64,000 nt of DNA, taken from contig JBBSGP010000004.1 in assembly GCA_038253885.1 (NCBI GenBank), positions 42,155-106,154 on the forward strand, given 5' to 3'. A program made the translations under genes and the position numbers. This stretch comes from JALZAQ01 sp038253885. Lineage in GTDB: Bacteria > Gemmatimonadota > Gemmatimonadetes > Gemmatimonadales > Gemmatimonadaceae. Below, one piece after another: positions 19,866 through 28,646 of this stretch (position 1 is its first letter; every line of letters starts with the position of its first letter). The notes beneath the pieces are model-generated. The model was not told the origin of the DNA. It worked only from the letters and a program-made list of their open reading frames with translations, and did no database searches.

Positions 19866-21023
19866 TCACCCGAATGACAGAATGGGGAGCGCGCGCGCTG
19901 CACTCGCGCGCGCCGTCGGAATCCCCGCCGGGATGCCCTCGGTCACGGTTCTCGGAATACCAGTTGGATGGAGACCGAGCTTGAACGCCTTCAGATGGGT
20001 CATGGCGCAGTACTGCTGAACATAACCGATTGGAGAGCCCGTCACCTGCTCGACGACGGCCGGACAGGAATAGCACATCGGCCGGAGCGAGCATCCGTTG
20101 CACGGATGATGGTCCGGCAACCGACGCTCCACCTTGGCGGCCATCGCCTCCCATACTGCCTCGAACGACTCCTCGAGCAGGTTTCCCACCGTCTGCCTCG
20201 ACGTGACGCAGGTCGAGACCCCGCCGTGGACGTTGACAGAGATATTCGTCATCCCGCCACCACAATGATACAGCCGACCGGGATCGCCCGCCTTGGGACG
20301 CTCGAGTAGGCGCCGCGCGTTCGAGAAGCCGGGATCCATCTCCTCCTCGAGCGCCACGACTCGCCGCGGCGCGAGCTGCAGCGCCAGCGGCGCGTCGCTG
20401 CCCTTCTCCTCCGGCGAGATCACAGTGTCGAACCGGAAGGAGGAGCCGTGCGCCGCCGCAAAATCACGCATTGCCGGAATCTCATCCACCGTCAGCGTCA
20501 TCGCCGGGCATTTGAGCTCGAACTTCACACCCCGCTCGCGAAGCAGTCCCAGTGCTCGGACCACGCGACCAAACGCGTTGGGAATGCCGGTGACGGTGCG
20601 ATAGCGCTCCTCGCTCAACCCGTACAGGCTGATCGACACCATCTCCGGTGGCCACTCCGCCAGAAAATCGGCCCACCGCTCGCCGATGAGGTAGCCGTTG
20701 GTGTTGACGTTGGGCAGGAGCCCGCGACGCTTCGCCGCCAGGTAGATCTCGGCAAATTGCCGGTGGGTGAACACCTCCCCGCCGGTGAGCAGCAGCGACA
20801 GCGTTCCCGCGGCGGCGAGCCGGGTGAAGATCAGCTCCGCCTGCTCCAACGACATCACGTCTTCGCGGGCGGCGTTCGGCGCGATGTAGCAGTGCTGGCA
20901 GGAGAAATTGCAGGTCGCGATGATCTCGACGACGGCGGATATCGGAATCCGCCGGGGACGCGAGTACGCTGTGATCCGCCCGCGCAGCGCGGACACGGGC
21001 TCGGAGCGAACCGCAACCGTCAC
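19866..21023 (-). CDS. Radical SAM/SPASM peptide-modifying enzyme
   Basis: The 4Fe-4S SAM-cleaving motif CNFSCQHC is at residues 38-45, with LLLTGGEVFTH after it. The C-terminus is a SPASM domain for auxiliary clusters: Cys at about 254, 272, 308, 311, 317, 320 and 339 (PCNGCSLRPMCYSCPA). Such enzymes modify ribosomal peptides (PqqE, sactisynthases, AlbA type) or proteins. The start is GTG, overlapping the stop of the PqqD-like gene as GTGA. Immediately upstream of the 55-residue peptide, its likely substrate. Which bond it forms (thioether, C-C, other) cannot be read from sequence. Confidence 0.93.
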   Translation of the reverse strand: MTVAVRSEPVSALRGRITAYSRPRRIPISAVVEIIATCNFSCQHCYIAPNAAREDVMSLEQAELIFTRLAAAGTLSLLLTGGEVFTHRQFAEIYLAAKRRGLLPNVNTNGYLIGERWADFLAEWPPEMVSISLYGLSEERYRTVTGIPNAFGRVVRALGLLRERGVKFELKCPAMTLTVDEIPAMRDFAAAHGSSFRFDTVISPEEKGSDAPLALQLAPRRVVALEEEMDPGFSNARRLLERPKAGDPGRLYHCGGGMTNISVNVHGGVSTCVTSRQTVGNLLEESFEAVWEAMAAKVERRLPDHHPCNGCSLRPMCYSCPAVVEQVTGSPIGYVQQYCAMTHLKAFKLGLHPTGIPRTVTEGIPAGIPTARASAARALPILSFG

Positions 21024-21307
21024 GATGTGATCTCTCGGCTCTGGATGGCGTCGATGCTCGCGAGCTGGGTCAGAAACTCGTCGACATCCGCTTCGGCGAC
21101 TTCGGGCGACACGTCGAACCTTTCCACCAACGCCCCGGTGAGCTCGGACGTCGGTGTCCATTCCCCGAGTCTCTCCCAGAGCACCGCCGCGGTGGCCGTC
21201 AATTGCAGAAGGGGCGCGACACGATCGCGTCGCAGCGCGATGAGCAGGTGCTCCTCGCCGACGTGGCGATATACGTACGCATCCGAACGTATGTGCTCAC
21301 GCCGCAT
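21020..21307 (-). CDS. PqqD-like peptide chaperone (RRE domain)
   Basis: Small winged-helix protein that would bind the leader of the precursor peptide and present it to the radical SAM enzyme. The fold is visible in AYVYRHVGEEHLLIALR (strands), LLQLTATAAVLWERLGE (the turn with A-x-x-x-W typical of PqqD), then helices ending VDEFLTQLASIDAIQ. The ATG at 21307 gives 95 residues, matching the family; in-frame ATG 21337 and GTG 21391 would add 10 or 28 residues and the latter would close the gap to the kinase gene. The combination with the kinase next door matches the HPr-rel-A type systems known by name from protein family collections. Confidence 0.82.
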   Translation of the reverse strand: MRREHIRSDAYVYRHVGEEHLLIALRRDRVAPLLQLTATAAVLWERLGEWTPTSELTGALVERFDVSPEVAEADVDEFLTQLASIDAIQSREITS

Positions 21308-21397
21308 CGCTCGTTCGGTGTGCGCTGATACGATCATTCTCCACGTGTGACAAGGTCTCGTCCGATCCGGCCATTCGCTCCCGACCGCCACTGTCGC

Positions 21398-22318
21398 TCA
21401 GCAACCGGCGACCGCGCTCGTCGCGTGCTCGCGGGCCAGTGAGTACGCCGCCGCGGTCGGCTGAAAGTGCAAGGAGTACAATGGAATCCGGCTGACCATC
21501 TGCTGGAGCAGATCGATGGTGCAGATCACCTCATCGCGATCGGCGGTAGGCTGGACCGTTCGGACGAAGCACTCGCTGAAGGCAACGCCAGGATCGACGA
21601 CCTCAAGATAATCGCGTTCATCCTGCACTAGCAAGAAACCGGCCCCGACGGGAGCGTGGTCGGCTGAACACGCAGCATAGGTGCCGTGCCAGGGAGTTCC
21701 CCACGCCGTCACGTTGGATCCGTCGATCGTCACGATCGTGCGCTCATCGGTGAGCACGGTTCCGCCGGCGCGATCGGCGATCTCGGCCACCGTCGACTTG
21801 CCCGCTCCCGAATGGCCGACAAAAAGCAGGGCACGTCCGTCGGACGCAATCGCTGACGCATGGAGGATGAATCCACGCCTGCGGCCGAGAAGTCGGGACA
21901 CCAGATACTCATCGATCGGATGCCCGAGCGGAATCGCTCCGCCCCGCAAGCGCGTGGCAACGGTGACGTATTGGGCCCGCTGCACGCCCGGCTCGAGGGT
22001 GAGCGTAAACAAATGTTGTCCGACACACCCCTTTGCTGGAAAATAGACTTGCTCTCGTCCCCAGGCGTCGCGCCGGAGCTCCCACACACCGTTCGACTCG
22101 AATACGACGGGCGCGACGAGGGGCTGGGCGCTTCCAACCGAGCACTCCACGGCGACATCGGGCCGCGCTCCCGCCCGCTCGAAGGCCAGATAGCCGGGCT
22201 GAACCAACAGCGGATGGTCCTCGCTCGATGCGACGAAGTGGATCGCGATGGGCCCTATTCCCAGAGTGATAGACTCACGTCGCACCCCGTTAGCCCGTCC
22301 CAGCTGACCCGGGCTCAC
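21398..22318 (-). CDS. HprK-related kinase
   Basis: P-loop protein with the HPr-kinase fold: RGFILHASAIASDGRALLFV, Walker A GHSGAGKSTVAEIA (residues about 168-180) and LTDERTIVTIDG, the acidic segment after it. It lacks the N-terminal domain of true HprK, and no HPr gene is near. Homologs of this kind occur in lasso-peptide and PqqD-linked clusters, where some phosphorylate a peptide. 306 residues from the GTG at 22318, which overlaps the peptidase stop as GTGA; a GTG at 22285 is the alternative. Likely acts on the precursor peptide or a cluster protein (inference). Confidence 0.85.
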   Translation of the reverse strand: MSPGQLGRANGVRRESITLGIGPIAIHFVASSEDHPLLVQPGYLAFERAGARPDVAVECSVGSAQPLVAPVVFESNGVWELRRDAWGREQVYFPAKGCVGQHLFTLTLEPGVQRAQYVTVATRLRGGAIPLGHPIDEYLVSRLLGRRRGFILHASAIASDGRALLFVGHSGAGKSTVAEIADRAGGTVLTDERTIVTIDGSNVTAWGTPWHGTYAACSADHAPVGAGFLLVQDERDYLEVVDPGVAFSECFVRTVQPTADRDEVICTIDLLQQMVSRIPLYSLHFQPTAAAYSLAREHATSAVAGC

Positions 22319-22800
22319 GACGGAGACATGGTCGCGCGGAAGAGGGCGGCCGCGATCCGTCGCAGCGTGAACCGGAGCTTCGCCCGGCTCCCCACAGGCG
22401 ACCGCACTCCACGTCCAGAAGGCCCTTCCCCGATATCGATCGCCGTCACGACCGCCACGACGTCGCTCAGCGGAATGGGGAGGTCTGGCGCGGCGCAGGA
22501 GTCGCCGGCGGTCTGAACGCTGTCGCGCGACACGCGGAGGACCCGATGGAGCATGACAGGGCGATCGCGGGTCAGAACGATATCCCCCACTCGGGGGACC
22601 GATACCGGCGACAGAAGCGCCCCAGCTCCATCGGGCAGCGCCGGCCGCATACTCCATCCCGTGCTCGCGAGCCAGAGCTCGCCCCCGGCTCCGGTCACCG
22701 CGGCGGCGCGCGCCACCAAGTCCCGCGACGAGAGCAGCACGCGTTCGCGGGCAAACGAGGCACCGCCGGCTGGCGGTGAGCCGGCCAGCCGCCGGCTCAC
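22315..22800 (-). CDS. S24/S26-family peptidase, S26B (Ser-His) type
   Basis: Contains ASTGWSMRPALPDGAGAL with the catalytic Ser of signal peptidases, then GDIVLTRDRPVMLHRVLRV and TAGDSCAAPD. The usual Lys is replaced by His (LHRV), and an Asp follows in GDS, the Ser-His-Asp set of ER/SipW-type signal peptidases. No membrane helix is apparent, unlike true signal peptidases, so it may be cytoplasmic and cut the precursor leader or a cluster protein. The GTG at 22800 overlaps the nucleotidyltransferase stop as GTGA and has GGAGA ahead; 161 residues. Confidence 0.8.
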   Translation of the reverse strand: MSRRLAGSPPAGGASFARERVLLSSRDLVARAAAVTGAGGELWLASTGWSMRPALPDGAGALLSPVSVPRVGDIVLTRDRPVMLHRVLRVSRDSVQTAGDSCAAPDLPIPLSDVVAVVTAIDIGEGPSGRGVRSPVGSRAKLRFTLRRIAAALFRATMSPS

Positions 22801-23930
22801 TTCGCGTCTCCGCTCAGCCGGCGCTCCTGCCACCTGGGGAAGAGCTCTCGCCAGCTCCGAGCGGCCCGGGTCCAGCTTCCGCGGCGAGCGCGTGTCGACA
22901 GGCGCCGTAGGGATCCTGAGAGTCCCGCACCATACGCGGTGCGCTGCCAGGGGGGAACGACGTAGCTACCGACGAAGCGCACGGCGTCGCGATACGATCC
23001 CGAAAGACCGATGTGCCGCCAGGCGGGGTGCGCATCGCGATGCCCCGTTCCGCGATAGCCCATCGCCGCTACGGCGGTCCGGTCTCCGCGAGCAGCCCGC
23101 TCCAGCAGGTGCGAGCGGTGCAGTGCCCATTCGAGATACCGCGACAGTCCGAGCTGGCGTGCCGCCGCGATGGTGGCGTGTCGGACGGGCTCGCCGAGCC
23201 CCTCCCAATACATCAGGAGATCGAGGAACCGTCCGAGCGGCGGATGGCGGTGCTTGGCGGCATTGAACGCCAGATACGGAATCTCCGACAGCCCGTCCTG
23301 GGCGAGCAGAGCACCGTCTCCATGCCTCAAAGTCCGCGAATCGGGCGCGAACGAGCACGGGGAGCGCCGGGCCTGCAGGAGGCTGGAGTGAACCTCGACG
23401 TAGGCGTGGGTTCCCGATCGCTCCCGCACGAAATTCTCGTCGCCGTCACGGTTTCCCCACAGCAACCGCCAGCCCGATTCACCGAGAAGGTCCGCGAAAG
23501 CGTCGCGGTACTCCCGCGGCACGAACAGATCGACGTCGTCGGAGCAGCGCGCACCCGCATCGCCGTACAGCTTGAGCGCGAGAGGCGCTCCCTTGAGGAC
23601 GACCGGAAAGATCCCGAGCGTTTGCGCGAGGGCAGCGATCTCGGCCGCATCCGTGAGCTGCGCGCATCCGGCAACGCACGAGGAATGCGTGTAGCGACGC
23701 CACTGTTCGGCGACGATGGCCGGCGCCAGCGCACGGATGAGCGCGGCGCTGCGCAGCCATGCGGCGGCCGCGCAGCGCTCCAGGACGGCGAAGTGGAAAA
23801 GCAGCTCCCACTCCGGTGGTGCGCTGGCCGGCGCGATGCCGAGTGCCAGCGCCGCCGTCCACTCCACGACGCGACTGTCGGTCGCATCCCGGGCCGCAGC
23901 CGCTCGCGTCGCGGCATCCCTCACGGGCAT
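22797..23930 (-). CDS. Nucleotidyltransferase-fold protein (NTP_transf_5 type)
   Basis: The motif FPVVLKGAPLALKLYGDAG followed by CSDDVDLFVP (about residues 109-138) is the DxD-type active site of minimal nucleotidyltransferases of this family, found beside HprK-like kinases and PqqD proteins in peptide and polysaccharide clusters. It could transfer a nucleotide to a peptide, protein or sugar. The C-terminal 150 residues are helical and basic. The ATG at 23930 shares one base with the wzc stop (TGATG); a GTG one codon earlier is equally possible. The overlap ties the cassette to the exopolysaccharide operon. Confidence 0.85.
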   Translation of the reverse strand: MPVRDAATRAAAARDATDSRVVEWTAALALGIAPASAPPEWELLFHFAVLERCAAAAWLRSAALIRALAPAIVAEQWRRYTHSSCVAGCAQLTDAAEIAALAQTLGIFPVVLKGAPLALKLYGDAGARCSDDVDLFVPREYRDAFADLLGESGWRLLWGNRDGDENFVRERSGTHAYVEVHSSLLQARRSPCSFAPDSRTLRHGDGALLAQDGLSEIPYLAFNAAKHRHPPLGRFLDLLMYWEGLGEPVRHATIAAARQLGLSRYLEWALHRSHLLERAARGDRTAVAAMGYRGTGHRDAHPAWRHIGLSGSYRDAVRFVGSYVVPPWQRTAYGAGLSGSLRRLSTRARRGSWTRAARSWRELFPRWQERRLSGDAK

Positions 23931-26347
23931 CACGGCCGCTGCTCGGTGGCGCTCGATCTCGCCCATTGGCGCACGCGACCGAGGATGCCGTTCTGTGGAA
24001 GCCGGGATCCCTCGTGACCGTAGTAGTAATAGTAGTAATAGCCGTAGCTGCCGGTGAACGCGCCGCGGCGGAAATCGACATCGTTCAGCACGACGCCGGC
24101 AATTCGTCCGCCCACCGTGTGCAGCTGGCCGACGGCGCGCCGGATCGCCGCGCGGGCCGTCGATTCCACGCGTACGACGATGATTGTTCCATCAGCCAGG
24201 GTGGACAGGACCGCCGCATCAGTTACCGCGAGCAGCGGCGGCGAATCCAGCAGGATGATGTCGAACTCCGCCTTCGCATCGGACAACGCGTGCTGCATCG
24301 CCGGCGAGCCCAGCAGCTCGGACGGATTGGGAGGAAACGCGCCGCTCCCGAGCAGCGAGAGGTTCGGTATCTCGGTCGCCTGGTACGCGCTCGACAGCGC
24401 TGTCGCCCCGATCAGGACATCCGTCAGCCCGGGCGTACGAGGCACGTTCATCATCTTGTCCAGCACCGGGCGTCGCAGATCGGCGTCGATCAGCAGCGTC
24501 CGCTGCCCCTGCTGGGCAAAGGTGATGGCGAGATTCGCGACGGTGGTGGATTTTCCATCCGCCGGTCCCGGGCTCGTCAACACGATGACCTGAAGGTCCT
24601 GGTGCGCTCGCGCGAAAGCGAGGTTGGTCCGGAGCGAGCGATACGCTTCGGCCACTGGCGAGCGGGGGTCGATGTGGGTCACGAGCGGGCGGTTCTCCCG
24701 CTCTCCACGAGTGCGCTGGGCGCCGGGCTCCCGGATGCGGGGAATTGTGCCGAGGACGGTGAGCCCCAGTCGGTCGCGGATCTCGTCGGGAGACTTGACG
24801 GAGTCGTCCAGATTCTCGACCACGATCGCCGCTCCGAGACCGAGAAGCAGACCGAAGAGAATGGCGGTGATCAGGCTGCGCTTCCGGTCCGGGGAGATCG
24901 GCGCGCTCGGAAGTCCCGCCGGGTCGATCGTCCGCACGCCGAGGTCGTCGCTCTGCTCGGTGATGCGGGCGCGCTGGTACTCGGTCTGGAGCTGGTCGTA
25001 CACCGCTTGGGCGGAGCGCACGTCGGCGACCAGCTTGGCCTCCTGCGCCTCGAGCGACGGATACTTCTCGGTCTGCCGCCGCAGGGTGGAGACGGTCGCA
25101 TCCAGACTCTCGATGCGCGACTGCAGGCCCTCGAGATACAACCCGCTGGCGGACTTGAGGTCCTGTTTGGTGCTGGTGATCAAGCGGTCGACGGCCTTCA
25201 CGTCGGGATTGACCGCGTTGTACTTGATCAGCAGCTCCTCACGCTGCCGGGACAGCTCGAACATGCGCTCGTACAACTTGGCGATATAGCTGTTCTTCTG
25301 GATCGCCTCCGTGCCCGCCAGCCGCCGGAGCTCGTCGGTGAGCGTGTCCGCCGCGGAGAGCTTGCCGATCAGCTTGACGTACTGATTTCGCTCGGCAACA
25401 AGACCTTGCCGATCGGACTCGAACTTGTGGATCTCGGCGCTCAGGGCCCCCGACTCCGTGCCGACGTTCGTGAGTTGCTCGCGCTCCTTGAACGCCCTCA
25501 ACCCCTGTTGAAACGTGCCGACCCGCTTTTCCTGGGTGTCCAACTGGGCGCGGATGAACTCCGTCCGCCTTCTCGCCTGCTGCTTTCTCCCCTCGCTCGA
25601 GAAATCGATGTAAGCCTGGGCCAGCGAATTTGTCACATCCCTCACTGTGACCGGATCCGTGCCCGTCCACGTGATCTCGACGATGTTGGTCTGCGTGATG
25701 GACCGGGTGACGATCGATCCACGAACGCGTCCCGCGGCTGCTTGGAGAGGGATGATCTGGAGCGCGACGTCGGCCGCATCCGGTGGCGGGCGAGCCGGGA
25801 CGGTGAACGTCAGTCCCTCGGCCGAGACCGGTGTACCATACCCGGCAGCGGCCAGGTGGCGCTCGCCCTGCACGAGGTCGTATCCGTCCTGCCGGAGGTG
25901 GACGGTGAAATTGCCGAACGTGAGCGCCGAGTCGATGACGGGTGGCTTCGTACCGAAGAGCTGGCTACGCTGCAGTTTCGGGGGCTTGACGATCACCAGG
26001 TTCAATCCCAGAGCGGAGACCACCTTCTTGGCGACTGGATCGCTCTTGATGACCTGTTGCTCCGACTGGATCGGGTCGACGCGGTAATCGCGGTAGGTCG
26101 GAGACTGAATTCCTGCGATCGGCGTCTGCGCATCCTGGATGCGGACGGTGGATGTCGCGCTGTACAGCCGCGGCTGCCGCGAGGTCCGCCAGGTGCTGCC
26201 GCCGACGACGACGAGAAACACCGACAGCACGAGCCACCAACGCTGCCGGATCGCGGTCAACGTCTGCTGTAAGGCCAGCGTTCGGGATTCTCCGTCGCCC
26301 CCCGCCGTCATGCCATCCGGGCGACCATTTCCGCTCATCTCGACCAT
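23930..26347 (-). CDS. wzc: Wzc-type polysaccharide co-polymerase and tyrosine autokinase
   Basis: Inner-membrane protein that sets chain length and, with Wza, drives export of capsule or exopolysaccharide. First membrane helix WWLVLSVFLVVVGGSTW near residue 40, a periplasmic Wzz domain with long coiled coil, second helix LITAILFGLLLGLGAAIVV near 500, then a BY-kinase domain: Walker A SPGPADGKSTTVANLA (about 590-605), Walker A' LLIDADLRRP, and ILLDSPPLLAVTDAA. The C-terminus has seven Tyr in a row (SYGYYYYYYYGHEGS), the autophosphorylation cluster. 805 residues. Follows wza by 3 bases. Confidence 0.95.
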   Translation of the reverse strand: MVEMSGNGRPDGMTAGGDGESRTLALQQTLTAIRQRWWLVLSVFLVVVGGSTWRTSRQPRLYSATSTVRIQDAQTPIAGIQSPTYRDYRVDPIQSEQQVIKSDPVAKKVVSALGLNLVIVKPPKLQRSQLFGTKPPVIDSALTFGNFTVHLRQDGYDLVQGERHLAAAGYGTPVSAEGLTFTVPARPPPDAADVALQIIPLQAAAGRVRGSIVTRSITQTNIVEITWTGTDPVTVRDVTNSLAQAYIDFSSEGRKQQARRRTEFIRAQLDTQEKRVGTFQQGLRAFKEREQLTNVGTESGALSAEIHKFESDRQGLVAERNQYVKLIGKLSAADTLTDELRRLAGTEAIQKNSYIAKLYERMFELSRQREELLIKYNAVNPDVKAVDRLITSTKQDLKSASGLYLEGLQSRIESLDATVSTLRRQTEKYPSLEAQEAKLVADVRSAQAVYDQLQTEYQRARITEQSDDLGVRTIDPAGLPSAPISPDRKRSLITAILFGLLLGLGAAIVVENLDDSVKSPDEIRDRLGLTVLGTIPRIREPGAQRTRGERENRPLVTHIDPRSPVAEAYRSLRTNLAFARAHQDLQVIVLTSPGPADGKSTTVANLAITFAQQGQRTLLIDADLRRPVLDKMMNVPRTPGLTDVLIGATALSSAYQATEIPNLSLLGSGAFPPNPSELLGSPAMQHALSDAKAEFDIILLDSPPLLAVTDAAVLSTLADGTIIVVRVESTARAAIRRAVGQLHTVGGRIAGVVLNDVDFRRGAFTGSYGYYYYYYYGHEGSRLPQNGILGRVRQWARSSATEQRP
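24020..24040 (-). repeat. Tandem Tyr-codon repeat in wzc
   Basis: Seven consecutive Tyr codons on the minus strand arranged as two copies of the 9-mer TATTACTAC plus one TAC. This is a short tandem repeat that could change copy number without breaking the frame, and it encodes the regulatory tyrosine cluster. Confidence 0.8.
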
Positions 26348-26350
26348 GGC

Positions 26351-27010
26351 TCAGCGACGGATGTTGATCGCCAGGTTCGCGATCGTGAGAACGACACCGA
26401 CGAAGCTCAGAGCGAACGCCACGTTCTCGCGGGTGAACGCCCCGCTGCGACGTGGCACGTACAGCACGTCGTTCGAGTACAGTACGATCCGACCCGACGC
26501 GCTTCCGGCGAGCGCCGCCTCGAGGTCGACCGGGAACGCCTTCCCTTCGCGAAGGACGCGGACGTGCCGAAGATTGGCGCGGTCCCCCGGACCTCCGGCA
26601 ACCGTCAGCAGCTGCAGAAGATTGGCACCCGGCTCCACCGAATAAGGTCCCGGAGAGCGGACCTCGCCGAGCGCGGCCACGCGGATGAGGGGCAGAACCG
26701 AGACATCGGGATCGTTGAACCCCCTTTTCACAAGCTGCTGCTTGATCCGCTCCTTGATCTGTACCGGGCTCAGCCCCGCCACTTGCAGATCACCCAACCC
26801 CGGCATCTGCACGAAACCCTGCGCGTCGATCAGATAATCACCGCTCAGCTCCTTGTCGCGAAAGACGATGATCTTGAGAGCATCGGCAGGGCGCAGCACA
26901 CCGACGTTGCGGCCGATCGCGGCCAGTACGGTATCCTGGGCCCTGGCCGGAGCCGCAGCGATGGTTGCCAGCGCCAGCAGACCGACGAGCAGGAGCGGGG
27001 GTGGGCGCAC
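26351..27010 (-). CDS. wza: Wza-type polysaccharide export protein (SLBB domain)
   Basis: Outer-membrane/periplasmic export channel component. Signal peptide with LLLVGLLALATIAAAPARA then QDT. The polysaccharide-export domain is visible in LRPADALKIIVFRDKELSG and YLIDAQGFVQMPGLGDLQV; an SLBB domain follows (VAALGEVRSPGPYSVEPGAN, LLTVAGGPGDRAN). A C-terminal helix (FALSFVGVVLTIANLAINI) could span the outer membrane as in Wza. No lipobox Cys. Start uncertain: GTG at 27010, 4 bases after wzi, or a TTG at 27046; neither has a clear ribosome site. Confidence 0.92.
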   Translation of the reverse strand: MRPPPLLLVGLLALATIAAAPARAQDTVLAAIGRNVGVLRPADALKIIVFRDKELSGDYLIDAQGFVQMPGLGDLQVAGLSPVQIKERIKQQLVKRGFNDPDVSVLPLIRVAALGEVRSPGPYSVEPGANLLQLLTVAGGPGDRANLRHVRVLREGKAFPVDLEAALAGSASGRIVLYSNDVLYVPRRSGAFTRENVAFALSFVGVVLTIANLAINIRR

Positions 27011-27014
27011 GACG

Positions 27015-28646
27015 TCAGAAAAGACGAACGCGGTACGAGCCGACAAATTGAACCCGAAAATAGGTTCCCGCGGCGAGCGGCTGATTGTTCACGTTCCTAA
27101 TATGGGCCGCTTCCGCGCGAAAGGTCAGCGGCATGACGCCATCGAGCCACTCTACTGCCGCATCGCCGAGCCACGCGCTCTGCATGCCCGGCCGGTCACC
27201 GCCGACCGCCGGATACGGCTCGTTGGCATGGCCCAGCGCCGAGGGACCGGGCCGCTGATCGATGCGAAGGGAGCCACGCCGCCAATGGGCGAGGCCGCCA
27301 CTCAGCCGCAGCCGGCCATTCGGATAGATCTCCGCCGACGCGCGGAAGATGTCGGCGTCCGGCCCGAGCATCGAGCCGAGAGGCTGATCGTACTGCTGAT
27401 AGGCGAGCGCATAGGGCGAGCGGAGATAGGTGTAGCTGTCGATCCGTTGATATCGCAGGCCGACGCTCGCCGGAACGGTCACCGGAAGGCCGTAGGTCGT
27501 CTCGACGCGCCAGGCGAGCTGATCGGGTAGCCGCTGGCGATCCGCGGCGTCGATCTGGATGTCGTCCACCGTGAGTTCGCCGCTCACGGTGACGTGGCCG
27601 GAAGCGATATGTATTCCCGCGAACGCCGTGAGATTGTTGTCGTCCGCGCCCGCGCCGCTCCGGCTGGTATCGTGCTCGGCGATGACGAACAGCGTGGCCG
27701 GATTGGCGAACGCCAGATCGAACCCGCCGCCGCGCGAGGTGATGAGCGCGGTTTCCCCGACGGTGAGCTCGAGCGCGGGGGTGGCATGCACCGTGAGAGC
27801 GTGAGCGGCGATGAAGCGGTGATATCTGGGCGGGGTGATGTCCGGAGCGAGCGAATCGCGCGTCTGGTCCAGGAGCACGTCGTTGATGGATCCCACCAGA
27901 GCTCGAGCTTCCCACCGTGACCAGTGCGCACTCGCCAGGATGCGGTCCAGCGGCGGACCATGCGCCGAGAGCATGAGCGACTCGCGATCCTCACCGAGCC
28001 ATGCCTCGGACGAGCGACCGACCGACACCGTGAGGAGGCTGGCGCTGCCGCTCAGGTAGGAATCGTCGAAGTCGAGGACCCCGGACGTCGACCGGAAAGC
28101 TCGGGCGCGGATGTGGGGATCATTTCGGCGATCACTCTGGGCGAAGATCTGCGCCACGGCGACGGCGCGGGGTCCCCCGGACCAGCTGACTCGACCGCGC
28201 ACGATGCCGACGGCCGGCGGATCCCCCTCCGCAATCGGCCGCACGTCGCGCCAGAGAGGGTGAAATTCACCGGCGCCGAGTCCGGTAGCCCGCAGCGTTC
28301 CTTCGGCGCCGACGGTGAATGCCGGTGCGCTGTCGGGCCGCGTGCCGGAGGAATCCAGTCGCGCCGAGCTGGAGTCTGTTCCGAAGCGGGACAGTAACGC
28401 CTGGAGCACGGAGCCGGAGCAGGCGGAATCCCGGACCGCTTCGCCCAGCGAGTGACGCAACCGCCCGATCAGAAAAGGACGAAAGGGAGAGATGCGGGCG
28501 GACCGGCACCCCTGGTGCTCGAGCCCGCTCAGCTGATGGTAGGCGGGATCATCGAGGGGCAAGCCGACCAGAGGATGCTGGGCGCTCGAGCGGCCCGCCG
28601 TGGCGAAGAGCAGAGCGACGGCGACCGCGGGCGAGCGACGCCGCAT
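27015..28646 (-). CDS. wzi: Wzi-family capsule assembly outer-membrane protein
   Basis: Signal peptide (MRRRSPAVAVALLFATA, cleavage near SSAQ) and a long beta-barrel-like region rich in alternating hydrophobic strands ending in an aromatic residue (FRVQFVGSYRVRLF). The family is recognised from segments such as SVGRSSEAWLGEDRESLMLS and ETALITSRGGGFDLAFANP. In E. coli Wzi anchors capsule at the cell surface. 543 residues. The ATG at 28646 shares a base with the stop of the upstream dehydratase gene (TGATG). Position between pglF-type and wza genes agrees with the call. Confidence 0.82.
   Translation of the reverse strand: MRRRSPAVAVALLFATAGRSSAQHPLVGLPLDDPAYHQLSGLEHQGCRSARISPFRPFLIGRLRHSLGEAVRDSACSGSVLQALLSRFGTDSSSARLDSSGTRPDSAPAFTVGAEGTLRATGLGAGEFHPLWRDVRPIAEGDPPAVGIVRGRVSWSGGPRAVAVAQIFAQSDRRNDPHIRARAFRSTSGVLDFDDSYLSGSASLLTVSVGRSSEAWLGEDRESLMLSAHGPPLDRILASAHWSRWEARALVGSINDVLLDQTRDSLAPDITPPRYHRFIAAHALTVHATPALELTVGETALITSRGGGFDLAFANPATLFVIAEHDTSRSGAGADDNNLTAFAGIHIASGHVTVSGELTVDDIQIDAADRQRLPDQLAWRVETTYGLPVTVPASVGLRYQRIDSYTYLRSPYALAYQQYDQPLGSMLGPDADIFRASAEIYPNGRLRLSGGLAHWRRGSLRIDQRPGPSALGHANEPYPAVGGDRPGMQSAWLGDAAVEWLDGVMPLTFRAEAAHIRNVNNQPLAAGTYFRVQFVGSYRVRLF

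Noticed and set aside
19675..23930. Lasso-peptide gene cluster
   Set aside because: PqqD-like, HprK-like and nucleotidyltransferase genes and a YxxP leader recall lasso clusters, but the asparagine-synthetase-like cyclase and the B2 protease are absent and a radical SAM/SPASM enzyme takes their place.
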